From contig NZ_JAAAPJ010000018.1 of assembly GCF_009909145.1 (NCBI RefSeq), positions 124,001 through 188,000 on the forward strand: a DNA stretch of 64,000 nucleotides. The letters are read 5' to 3'. Shown piece after piece: positions 33,709-43,900 of the stretch (the stretch's first letter is position 1; the number at the start of each line of letters is the position of its first letter). Source of the DNA: Corallococcus silvisoli (GTDB taxonomy: Bacteria; Myxococcota; Myxococcia; Myxococcales; Myxococcaceae). The translations under genes and the position numbers were made by a program. A model generated the notes under the pieces. The model was not told where the DNA came from and made no database searches. It saw only the letters and a list, made by a program, of their open reading frames with translations.

Positions 33709-35211
33709 TCAAGGAGGTGTCACGACGGCGGCGCGCTGCACCTGGGAGACGCCGGGCAGCGTGGGCGCGGGGTTGAGCGCCTGGACGAGCATGGCGCGCA
33801 GGGCGTCCGTCAGGTCCTCGCCCGGGGCGCTCGCTCCCGCGGGAGCACCCTGCAAGGGCGCGGGGATCTCCGTGCCCACCACGACGATGGGGATGCGGAC
33901 CTCCCACGCCAGATAGTGCGCCAGCCGCACCGCCGGCTCCGAGGTGTCCATCAGCAGCGCGCCAATGGACCCCGCGCTGAACGGGCGCCACAGGGGGCGC
34001 GCGGCCTCCGCGGGCGGCAGCACGCAGAAGTCCACGTTCAGCACGTCGCTCAGCGCCAGGCGCCCCAGCGTCCCGAAGCCGCTCTTCACCGCCGTGGGGT
34101 CCGCCGACAGCGCCTCCAGCCCCGGCACCCGCGCCAGGATGCGCCGCGCCGCGGACGAACCACTGCCGCACACGAACACCTTCGCCGTCGCCACCTTCGC
34201 CAGGGTCCGCGTGCGCAGCAGGCGCCCGCGCAGCGCGTGCACCTCCGCCGCGCCGATGAGGTCCCCCGCGCCCAGGTTCTGGCCTTCGCTCTCCGTGGGC
34301 CGCGCCACGCCCTTCTGGAGCAGCGTGGACAGCACGCCCAGCACCTCCATGTCCGTGGCGGGCGCCAGGTCCAGCACCTCGCCCAGCGCGCGCGGCTGGC
34401 GGAGCAGCTCCATCACCTGCGCCGTCACCGGGTGCTGCTCCTCGGAGAGGTCCACCTCCGGCGCCAGCATCAGCCGCGTGTGGCGCGGCGGCAGGCCCGG
34501 CAGCAGGCGGTTCACCTCGTCCGACTGACGCATGCCCTCCAGGAGCGCGTCGTCCATCGCGCGGTTGATGCGCGGGCGCGCGGCGCTGGTGCCCGGCGTG
34601 AAGGTGAAGTTGCCTTCGGTCCACGACAGGAGCCGGAACAGCGCCTTCTCCCCCTCCACCCTCCCGAGCCGCGCGTTCACCGTGCGCCCATCGGAGACGG
34701 TGATCTCCCCGCGCTCCGAGCCGCGCTCCAGCGCCAGCCGGCCGTTGCGCTTGTTCATGCCCAGGATCTGCATCAGGTCCGGGATGCTGAGCTGGCTGAG
34801 CGACCCTTCGATCTCCTGCTGCTCGCTCTTGAGGTCCTTGGCCGCTTCATTGCGCCGGAAGATGTGCTCGATGCGGCTGAGCACCTCGTCCAGGTTGAAC
34901 GGCTTGCGCAGCGTGCCGTCCCGCATGCCCCGCGCCCGGTCCGTGTCCAGGCTGGACGTGGTGAGGACCACCGGGATGTCCTCGGTGCGCGGGTTGGTGC
35001 GCAGGATTTGAACGAACGTGCGCGCGTCCAGCAGCCGGCACGCCTCGTCGAAGAGCGTCAGGTCCGGGTGCCGCAGCACCGCGACCTCCAGCGCCCGCGA
35101 GCCATCCGGCGCGTAGTGCACCTGATAGCCCTTGGTGCGCAGCGCCCTCGACAGGGCGCGCACCGAGTCGAGGTCGGGGTCGGCGATGAGGATCTTCCGC
35201 ACCTGGGCCAA
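33709..35211 (-). CDS. Receiver-DUF4388 protein with degenerate GTPase-like C-terminus
   Basis: This 500-residue protein has a receiver domain at 1-118 (Asp55 in LTLFDEACRL, Lys103 in LRKPF). A DUF4388 domain follows at about 134-240 (IEGSLSQLSIPDLMQILGMN), a module common in myxobacterial regulators. A winged-helix-like middle is at 250-330. The C-terminal domain (343-465) starts with a strand and loop, AKVFVCGSGSSAARRIL, that resembles a Ras-like P-loop but lacks the GK[S/T] needed for nucleotide binding. It has no DNA-binding or catalytic output domain I can recognise, so it probably signals through protein contacts. Start ATG at 35211 lies 24 bp after the upstream regulator gene's stop. 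Confidence 0.8.
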   Translation of the reverse strand: MAQVRKILIADPDLDSVRALSRALRTKGYQVHYAPDGSRALEVAVLRHPDLTLFDEACRLLDARTFVQILRTNPRTEDIPVVLTTSSLDTDRARGMRDGTLRKPFNLDEVLSRIEHIFRRNEAAKDLKSEQQEIEGSLSQLSIPDLMQILGMNKRNGRLALERGSERGEITVSDGRTVNARLGRVEGEKALFRLLSWTEGNFTFTPGTSAARPRINRAMDDALLEGMRQSDEVNRLLPGLPPRHTRLMLAPEVDLSEEQHPVTAQVMELLRQPRALGEVLDLAPATDMEVLGVLSTLLQKGVARPTESEGQNLGAGDLIGAAEVHALRGRLLRTRTLAKVATAKVFVCGSGSSAARRILARVPGLEALSADPTAVKSGFGTLGRLALSDVLNVDFCVLPPAEAARPLWRPFSAGSIGALLMDTSEPAVRLAHYLAWEVRIPIVVVGTEIPAPLQGAPAGASAPGEDLTDALRAMLVQALNPAPTLPGVSQVQRAAVVTPP

Positions 35212-35235
35212 GGTCGCTTGCTCCGCTTCGTGAGG

Positions 35236-37086
35236 TCAGTAGGGCTGCAGGTCGTATTCGGCCTGCAGCTTGGAGATGAGCCCGTCCACCACCGCGGTGT
35301 CCGAGGTGTGGAACCCCCACGTCGCGCCCCGGCCGCGCCGCTGGATGAGCGCGTACGAGGCGCTCTCCGACAGCCAGAGGATGAACTCATGGCGCGCCAC
35401 GCGGTCATCCCCTTCCAGGAACACCGGCGTGAGCGCCGCGTGCGACTCCAGGTCCACGCGCCGGCCCAGCAGGTAGATGCGCGACGACAGGTCCGGAGGC
35501 GCCTGCTCCAGGCCCACCGCCAGCGGGAGGTCCGCGCGGATCTCCGGGCCGCCCACGTACAGCAGCCCGCGCGAGCCGGGGTCGCGCACCAGCTCGCGCG
35601 CGATCTCCACCTGGAGCTCGTCGAAGAGCACGTCCGCCACCTTGCCCCGGCGGCTGGGCTCGGCGCGGTCGTCCGTGGGCAGGCGCGGGCTGTTGGGCGT
35701 GCCCAGCAGCAGGTCCACCTCGTCCCAGAACGGCAGCCCGTCCAACATCAGCCGGCGCTGGAGCGACGCGCGGCGCTCGTCCATGCGGCGGCGGCAGCGG
35801 TGCACCAGCTCGTCGAAGTCCTCGCCGTCCTTGGGGAAGGTGCTGGCCCCGCCCACCAGCGCCAGGGGCAGGCGCTGCTCCACGTCCTGGACCTCCGGCT
35901 CGTCGCGCACCGCGGCCACCGCGCGGCGCACGAACATCATCGCGCCGAAGAAGTCCGTCTCCGGCAGGAGGAGGTAGAACTCCTGGTCGCTCGCCTTCGC
36001 GATGACGTCCGAGTCGCGGATGATCTTGCTGAGCGCCTTGATGATGCCGCGCACGGCCTTCTTCGCGTCCTGCGCGCCCAGCCGCACGCGCACCAGCGGC
36101 AGGTTGTCGATGCTGAAGGTGAGCAGCGAGAACGTGCGCCCGTACCGCCGCGCCTTGTAGATCTCCTTGGAGGCGTAGTCGGTGAAGTAGCTGAGGTTGT
36201 ACGCGGCGGTGTCGCGGTCGCGCAGGCCCAGGCGCTGGAGCGCCATCAGCTTGCGGCCGTTCTTCACGCCCACCGCGGCGAAGTCCGCCAGCACCTTCGC
36301 GTCGCGCGTGTGCTCCGAACGGAAGTCGCCCGTGAGCGGGTCGGACAGCTGCGCGAGCCCCATCACCTCGCCCGCGGCCACCAGCGGGACGTACAGCACC
36401 GGCGAGCGCTCATCGCGCGCGAGCCACGGCGCCGCTTCCCGCAGGCGCAGCGACAGCGGGCCCTCCGGGCTCATCTTCTCCGGCAGGAACTGCTTGTCGA
36501 GCAGGCCCCGGTACGCGCGCAGCGCCAGGTCTCCCCGGTCGTCCACCACCCACAGCGCGGCGCTCTGCGCGTCGCACACCGCGCCCAGGTCCGCGATGAC
36601 GCGCTCCTGGAGCCACTCCAGGTCCGGATGGGAGAGCAGCTCCAGGCAGCGCTGCTGGAGGTTGTGGAAGCGGGCGAACTCCAGGTTCTCGTCCTGGAGC
36701 CGCGCGCGCTCGTGGCGCAGCTGCGCGCGCTCCATGGCGCGGTCCACCGCGAGCTGCAGGTCCGCCTCTTCGATGGGCTTGGTGAGGCAGTCCGCCACGC
36801 CCAGCCGCAGCGCGACCTCCGACCCCTGCACGTCGTCGCGGTGGCTGACGAGGATGACCTCCTGCTCCGGGTCCCGCTCGCGCAGGCGCGAGGTGAGCGC
36901 GAAGCCGTCCACGCCGGGCATCACCACGTCGGTGAGGACCACGTCGAACGTCGCCCGCGCCACCTCTTCCAGGGCGAGGGTGGCGTTCTCCACCGCCACC
37001 ACGCGGTGCCCGCGGCGCGACAGCAGGTCCGTGGCGAGTTGTCGGAAGAACAGGTCGTCGTCGACGACGAGGATGGGACCGGCCAC
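35236..37086 (-). CDS. Receiver-GAF-degenerate GGDEF regulator
   Basis: The start is the GTG at 37086 (VAGPILVVDDDLFFRQLA), which places the receiver domain correctly; 616 residues. Receiver: Asp53 in LTDVVMPG and Lys103 in LTKPIEE. A coiled linker leads to a GAF domain (about 145-280). A GGDEF-fold domain (about 285-450) follows, but the active-site loop reads ASDQEF (SDQEF at 366-370) instead of GGDEF, so diguanylate cyclase activity is unlikely. A further uncharacterised domain fills 450-616. It may bind a nucleotide or act as an adaptor. It lies 34 bp after dapF and 24 bp before the DUF4388 regulator. Confidence 0.85.
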   Translation of the reverse strand: MAGPILVVDDDLFFRQLATDLLSRRGHRVVAVENATLALEEVARATFDVVLTDVVMPGVDGFALTSRLRERDPEQEVILVSHRDDVQGSEVALRLGVADCLTKPIEEADLQLAVDRAMERAQLRHERARLQDENLEFARFHNLQQRCLELLSHPDLEWLQERVIADLGAVCDAQSAALWVVDDRGDLALRAYRGLLDKQFLPEKMSPEGPLSLRLREAAPWLARDERSPVLYVPLVAAGEVMGLAQLSDPLTGDFRSEHTRDAKVLADFAAVGVKNGRKLMALQRLGLRDRDTAAYNLSYFTDYASKEIYKARRYGRTFSLLTFSIDNLPLVRVRLGAQDAKKAVRGIIKALSKIIRDSDVIAKASDQEFYLLLPETDFFGAMMFVRRAVAAVRDEPEVQDVEQRLPLALVGGASTFPKDGEDFDELVHRCRRRMDERRASLQRRLMLDGLPFWDEVDLLLGTPNSPRLPTDDRAEPSRRGKVADVLFDELQVEIARELVRDPGSRGLLYVGGPEIRADLPLAVGLEQAPPDLSSRIYLLGRRVDLESHAALTPVFLEGDDRVARHEFILWLSESASYALIQRRGRGATWGFHTSDTAVVDGLISKLQAEYDLQPY

Positions 37087-37120
37087 GGCGCTCGGGGGAA
37101 GGAGGGAGGAAAGGCGAAGG

Positions 37121-37972
37121 CTATCGGGCCCTTGGAAGCGCGACAACGCCTTCGAAGACGAAGGACACGGGCCCCCGGAGTCGGATGTCGGACAGATCCT
37201 CCGGAACGCGGATGCGCAGGTCGCCGCCCGGCAGGGTGACGCGGAGCCAGGCATCCGAGGGCAGGCGCTTCGCCAAGACCGCCGCCACGGCCGAGGCGCA
37301 TGCCCCCGTGCCACAGGCCTGGGTGAGGCCGCAGCCCCGCTCCCAGACGACGACGGTGAGGCCGTCCTCGTCCACGCGGACGAACTCCACGTTGGTGCGG
37401 TCCGGGAAGGCCGGGTGCCGCTCCAGGCCGGGGCCCAGGCGCTCGGCGGCTTCCAGGGGTTGATCCAGGAGGACCAGGTGCGGGTTGCCCATGTTCACGG
37501 CCGTGCCGCGCAGGTCCGCATGGCCGGGCACGGGGGCATTCACGAAGGGCTGGCCCGTCGCCCCCGACGGCAGGTTCGCGGCCACCAGCCGCGCCGGCCC
37601 CATGGAGATGTCCACGCGCACCACGCCGCCGTCGCCGTAGCCGGGTTCGCAGGTGAGGACGCCCGCCCCGGTCTCCACGTCGATGAGCGCGGGGCGCCGC
37701 GGGGCCTGATCCACCAGATACTTCACCGCACAGCGCAGGCCGTTGCCGCACATCTCCGCGATGCTGCCGTCGGCGTTGTGGACGACCATGCGGGCGAGGC
37801 CGCGAGACGACGGGAGGATGGCGAGCACCCCGTCCGCGCCAATGCCACGGCGGCGGTCGCACAGCCAGCGTGACTGCACCGCGTCGATGTCCAGGCCCGT
37901 GCCACGGCGGTCCAGGACGACGAAGTCATTGCCCAGGCCGTGGTACTTGAAGATGCGTTCGCTTGCGTCCAC
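37121..37972 (-). CDS. dapF: Diaminopimelate epimerase
   Basis: The 283-residue enzyme converts LL- to meso-diaminopimelate for lysine and peptidoglycan synthesis. Both catalytic cysteines are present: Cys75 in AEMCGNGLRC and Cys220 in QACGTGACASA. The N-terminal FKYHGLGNDFVVLD is canonical. Start ATG at 37972. Its position inside a set of signalling and coiled-coil genes is not the usual lys/dap setting: it follows the giant coiled-coil gene by 24 bp and precedes a response regulator gene by 34 bp on the same strand. Confidence 0.95.
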   Translation of the reverse strand: MDASERIFKYHGLGNDFVVLDRRGTGLDIDAVQSRWLCDRRRGIGADGVLAILPSSRGLARMVVHNADGSIAEMCGNGLRCAVKYLVDQAPRRPALIDVETGAGVLTCEPGYGDGGVVRVDISMGPARLVAANLPSGATGQPFVNAPVPGHADLRGTAVNMGNPHLVLLDQPLEAAERLGPGLERHPAFPDRTNVEFVRVDEDGLTVVVWERGCGLTQACGTGACASAVAAVLAKRLPSDAWLRVTLPGGDLRIRVPEDLSDIRLRGPVSFVFEGVVALPRAR

Positions 37973-37996
37973 GGGGGCAAGTGTAGACGGCGCCCG

Positions 37997-40900
37997 CTAT
38001 TCGCGCTCGCCGACCTTCTTGGGAGCGGACGGAACGTCCAGGGCGGGCATGGCCCGGCGTGAAGCCCCGGGGGCGGCGGGTGCACTGCCGCGGCGCAGCT
38101 CGGCCAGCTCGGCCTCTCGGGCGGCGATCTGGTCCTGCATGGTCTCGACGTGGGCCTGGAGGACCTCCATCTCCGCGGCCATCTCCAGCACGGCCTCCGG
38201 GGGCTGGGCGGCGGAGGCCTTCGCCTCCTCGAGGGCCTGGACCAGCGCCTCGCGCTCCGTCTCCAGGGCCTCCAGCCGAGCCTGCTGTTCGCGGATCCGG
38301 GTGGTGAGCCCGTCGCGTTCGGCGCGCTCGGCGTCCAGCAGGCGCGCGGCGTCCGTGGCGGCGGTCTCCAGCGAGTTGGTGCGGCCCTCCAGCCGGACGC
38401 GGGCGGCGCGGGCGACCGTCAGGTCCGACTGGAGACGCTCGCGTTCGGAGGCCATCGCGGTGCGCTCGGCGTCGGCGCGGCGGGCCTGGGCTTCGGCGTC
38501 AGCCACGGACTGGGACAGGGCGGCCACACGGGCCTCCAGCGCGGCCTGTCCGGCCCGAGCGTCCTCGAGCGCGGTGGCGAGGCGGCCCTCCAGCGCGGAG
38601 AGCGCGTCGCGCGTCTGACCGGCGGACTGGGTGAGGCGGGTTTCCAGTTCGGCCTGTTCGGCCGCGGCGCGAGCCTGGGCCTCCGCGAGCCGGGCGTCGT
38701 GCTCTGCCAGCACGGCCTGCGCCTGGGCGGACAGGTCCAGGATCCGGGCTTCGAGTGTGGCCTTCTCCTCCGATGCCCGAGCGGTGACGTCCGCGAGACG
38801 CGCTTCGATGGCGGTCCGCTCCGAGCCAGCCTGTTCGGTGAGTTCGGCGAGGCGCGCTTCGAGCTCCGCCCGGTCCGTGCCGGCCTGCGCGGTGACCTCC
38901 GAGAGACGGACTTCGAGTTCGGCCTTCTCCGTCCCCGACCGCGCCAGGGCCTCGTTGAGGCGCGCTTCGAGTTCGGCCTTCTCCGTCCCCGACCGCGCCA
39001 GGGCCTCGTTGAGGCGCGCTTCGATCTCAGCCTTCTCCAGGCCGGCCCGCGCGAGGGCTTCGTTGAGGCGCGCTTCGATCTCGGCCTTCTCCAGGCCGGC
39101 CCGCGCGAGGGCTTCGTTGAGGCGCAGCTCCAGCGAGGCCTTGTCGGTGCCAGCGCTGCTCAGCGCCTCCGTGAGGCGCAGCTCCAGCTCCGCCTGCTCG
39201 GTGCCGGCCTGGGCCGTCATCTCCGCGAGGCGAACCTCCAGCTCCGCCTTCTCCGCGGCGAACCGGGCCTCAGCCTCGGAGAGCCGGGCGTCGCGTCGGG
39301 AGAGCTGTTCCTCGAGCGAGGAGGCCTGTTCGCTCCCGGTCCGAACGGCGTCCGTGAGGCGGGCCGTCTCCGCGCGAGCCGTCTCCAGCTCGGAGCGCAG
39401 TCCTTCGAGCGAGGACTCCAGGTTCGTGGCCTTGCCCGCGAAGCGACGCGCGGTCTCGAGCTGCACCACGAGCACTTCGGCGTGCTCCCGCGTGGCGGCG
39501 AGCCGGTCGCTGGCGTCGACCAGCTCCGCTTCCAACCGGCCGACCTGCTGGCTCCGCTCATGCAGCGCGCCGTGCGCGCGTTGCAGTTCGGACCCCAGCC
39601 GCAGCAGCTCCTGGTGCGCGGCGGCGAGCTGAGCCGACTCCGCGCGCAGGGCCGTCAACTCCTGCGCCTTCAGCTCCAGATGCTCGCGCAGTTCGTCCAG
39701 GTCCTGCTGCTGACGCTCGCTTCGAGAGTGGGCGCCTTCCAGCTGCGCCTCCATGGACACACGCAGGGCACTGGCTTCACGCAGCTCCTGCTCGCGCGCG
39801 GTCAGGGTCTCCGTGAGGCGCGTCGCCCGGGCTTCGGCCTCACGGGCCGCGTCTTGCGATTGGGAGCCCGCTTCGAGGCGGGCTTCGGCGCTCTTTCGCG
39901 CGGCCTCGGCCTGCGCGAGCGAATCCTCGAGCGCGCTCAGGTTCGCCGTCTCCGCGGCGAGCCGGAACTCCACCTCCGTCAACGAGGCTTCCAACTGGGC
40001 GCGGCGGGAAGTCTCGGAAGCAGAGCGCTTCTCCGCGTCCGCCAGCGACTGTTCGAAGGTCGCGAGCCGGGACTCCGACTCCTTGAAGGATGCTTCCAGC
40101 TCGGCACGGCGCGTGGACTCGGAGGTCCACCGCGATTCGGCCTCCGCGAGCGACTGTTCCACCGAAGCCAGTCGCGAGGCCGCGGCGGCATGCCGGGCTT
40201 CCGCCTCCGACAGCGCCGTCTCCAGCGCGGCGAAGCGAGTGGACTCCTCGGCCCGCTGAGACTCCGCCGCCGCGAGCGTCTCTTCCAGCGAGATCCGTCG
40301 AGCGGTTTCGGAGGTGAGTCGGGCTTCGGAGTCCGCGAGCGCCTGCTGCATCGCGGGGAGGCGCGCGGCCTCCTCGGTGAACCGGGTCTGGCTGTCCGCG
40401 AGCTCCGCTTCCAGCTCCGCGAGCCGGGACTCCTGATGACGAAGGGTGAGCCGCTCGGACTCCAGGCTCGCGCGAAGGGCCTCCTCACGGGCTCGGGACT
40501 CCTGCTCAGCCTCGGCCAGACGCGCACCCTGGGCCGTGGACTCCCCACGCAGCGCGTCCCACTCCGAGCGGAGCGCGGCCAGGGCCTCGCGGGCCTCCGC
40601 GAGCGCCGCCTCGTCCTTCGCGCGCGACTCGCGCTCGAGCGACGCCTGCGTTCGGGCTTCATCCAGCGACGCAAGGGCCTCGACCTCGGACCGCTGGGCC
40701 TCGGTGAGCTCCGCGCGCAGCTCGCGCACCGCCGCATCCTGGGCGGCCTGCGCCTGCTTCGCATCCGACAGCGCGATACGGGCCTCTTCCAGCTCCCGGG
40801 CGTGTCCTTGAGCCACGTCCGACACGGCCGCGTTCGACTGCCGCAGCTCCAGCAACGCGGCTTCATGCCCACGCTGCGCTTCCGCGAAGGCGGCCTGGAC

Positions 40901-43900
40901 CTCTGAAAGGGTCTGCCGCGTCTGTTCGAGCGCGACCTCGGTGGACAGCCGCGCCGCACGCGTCGCCGTCAGGTCCGCTTCGAGTTCGGCGCGGGCGTCA
41001 CGCATCGTGCCCAACGTGGCTTCGGCCCGCGCACGCTCTTGCTCAAGCTCCGAGGCGGAGTCCACTCGGAGCTGGGCGAATGACGCCTCCAGCCTGACGC
41101 GTTGCGCGCGCTCCTCTTCCAGGACCGTTCGCGCGACGCCCAGCGCGGCATCCAACCGGAGCCGATCCGCCTCCAGCGCGCCCTGGGCCTCGTTCCACGA
41201 GGACTCGGAACCCTCCAGCCGGGTGCGCAGGGCCCGCTCAGCGTCAAGGGACTCCTGGAGGTTCGCGAGCGCCACCTGCGCGCGGGCCTGCTGTTCGCGC
41301 TCCGACAGCAACTGAGCCTGGGTGTCGGCAAGCAGCGCCTCCCAGCGAGCCCCCCGCTCCTGTTCGGTGAGCAGGGACTCACGCACCGCACGCAGGTCTT
41401 CCTCCGCGGAGGCCAGCGCCGCGTCCACTTGCCGCCGTTGGGTGCGCTCGGTCGCGAGGACCTGCTCGGCCGCGTCCAGCTTCTCCTGGGTCGTGCGTCC
41501 GGACTGCTGCTCCCGCGTGAGGTCGTCCTGGATGAGCGTCGCCAGGGCTTCCGCGTCGGTCAGCTCCTGCCGCAGTGAACGGAGCGTGGCTTCCAGTTCC
41601 ACGCCACGAGCCTCGGCGGCCTCGCGCGCCTGGTTCGCCTCCGCGAGCCGCGCCCCGTGCTCCCACACCTCGCGGGCCAGGGCGTCGCGGGCCTCGGAGC
41701 GGACCTGCTCGAGCCGTTCATCCGCTTCGTCACGTGCTTGCTGGAGGCCCCGAGCCGCCTCGGCGCGCACGTCCGTGAGCACCTGCTCCGTCTGACCGCT
41801 CGACTCGGCCAGGGCGCGAGCCTCCCGCGCCTCCGCGTCGGCGCGAGCCTCGGTGAGCGCGAGGGCATGCTGGGCTTCCAGGGCCGCGACGGCGCTGGCC
41901 GCGCGAGCCTCCGCCGCTTCCAGCTGACGAGCCAGCTCCGCTTCCGCCTCGGCACGCACCTGCGCGAGCATCCGAGCGGACCGGACCTCTGCCTCCTCCA
42001 ACTGCCGGACCCGCTCCGACTCCGCCTCGGCGCGGGCTTCCGCCAGCTCCCGTGCGCGCAAGGACTCCGTGTCCGCACGCGCGTCGGAGAGTGCCTGCGC
42101 CGAGCGGGCCTCGAACTCCGCGAGCTGACGGGCCCGCTGGGCCGCCGCACTGGCCCGGACCTCGGCGAGCGCCTGCTCCCGACGAAGCTCCGCTTCCGCC
42201 AGCGCCCGCTCCTGATCCGCAGCGGCATCCGCCAGCGCCTTGGCGAGTCCCGCCTCCGCGCTCGCCTGAGCCTCCGCCAGCGCCGCGTCGCGCGCGGCCG
42301 AAGCCTCCGCCAGCGCCTTCGCGAGCTCCGCCTCCGCGCTCGCCTGAGCCTCCGCCAGCGCCGCGTCGCGCGCGGCCGAAGCCTCCGCCAGCGCCTTCGC
42401 GAGCTCCGCCTCCGCGCTCGCCTGAGCCTCCGCCAGCGCCGCGTCGCGCGCGGCCGAAGCCTCCGCCAGCGCCTTCGCGAGCTCCGCCTCCGCGCTCGCC
42501 TGAGCCTCCACCAGCGCCGCGTCGCGCTCCGCCTCCACGGCTTCACGCGCGTCCGCCAGGGCCCGCTCGAGTCGCGCCTCCTCCTCCGCGCGGGCTTCCC
42601 CCAACGCGCGAGCGAGCCGCGACGCCTCCTGCTCGCGAGCCTCCTCCAGCGCGCGCTCCTGCCGCGAATCCGCGTCGGAGTGCGCGACAGCCAGCGCGTT
42701 CGTCACCCGCTCGTCGGCCTCGGCGCGAGCCTGCGCCAGCGCCTCCTCCAACCGCGCCTGGGCCTGGGCGCGCTCCGCGTCGATGGCCTGGACGAGCGCG
42801 GCCTCCACCCGGACGCGCTCCGTCTCCGCCGCCACCAGCCGCTGTCCCGCGACGTGCTGCGCGGACTCCACCCGCTGCTGCTCCGCCTCCAGCGCCTCCA
42901 CGCGAAGCCCGGCCGCATGGAGCTCCTCCTCCAGCCGCGCCGCCAGCGCCCGCGCCGCGGACTCTCCCTGCGCGCGCCCGTCCAGCTCCCGCCGCAGCCG
43001 CGCTTCGGCCTCCCGGGCCGCGGCCAGCTCCGTCTCCAACCCGCGAAGCGCCGCCTCGCGCTCCGAGAGCCGCCCTTCCGCGTCCTTTCGCGCCCCTTCG
43101 GCGGAGTGCATCCGCTGCTGCGCCTCGGCGAGCTCCCGGCGAGCGCGCGCCAGCTCCGCCTCCTTCACCGGCACCGCGTCGCCCGCCGTCCGCGCGGAGT
43201 CCTGCGCGCGCGCCAGCTCCGCCTTCAGGTGCTCCACCGCCGCGAGCGCCGTCGAATACTGCTCCGCGATGCGCAGCTCCCGCTCGCGGGCCGCCTCCGC
43301 CTGCCGGCGCCGGTCCTCGGCTCCGTCCTGGGCGCGCTCCGCCGCCAGCCGGTCCCGCTCGCGGTCGATGCGCAGCGCCCCCAGCTCGTCCTGGAGCGTG
43401 CGCAGCTCCGTGTACGCCTGCGTCAGCCGCTCGCGGGACTCGTCCAGCGACGCCGCCGTCTCCTCGCGCCGCGCCCGCTCCAGCCGCAGCGACTCCTGGG
43501 CCGCCAGCACCTGCACGCCCGCGTCCGCCTGCGCGCGCTGCGACGCCTCCACCTCCAGCCGCTGCGCCGTCAGCCTCCGGTCCGCGTCCGCGATCCGCTC
43601 GGTCGCGACCTGCAACTCCAGCTCACGGCGCCGCAGGCGGCTGCTCAGGTCATCCCGCTCGCGCGCGGACTCCACCGTGCCCCGGGCGTGCTCCAGCTGC
43701 GCGGTCAGCCGCGCCATGTCCTGCCGCGCGCCCTCCAGCGCTGGCTTGAGCGCCACCACCTCCGCCTCGCGGTCGCCCACCTCCGCGCGCAGCCGGGAGA
43801 CGACCTCCTTCAGCCGCTCCGTCCGCTCCTCCCACGCCTTCGCCCGAGCAGCGACCGCGTCCAGCTTGCCGCGGGTGTAGGCCAGCGGCTCCGGCGGCAG

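Noticed and set aside
42200..42530. The 78-bp repeat array considered as a CRISPR array or satellite
   Set aside because: Units are contiguous without spacers, remain in frame, and encode coiled-coil residues, so this is an intragenic coding repeat.
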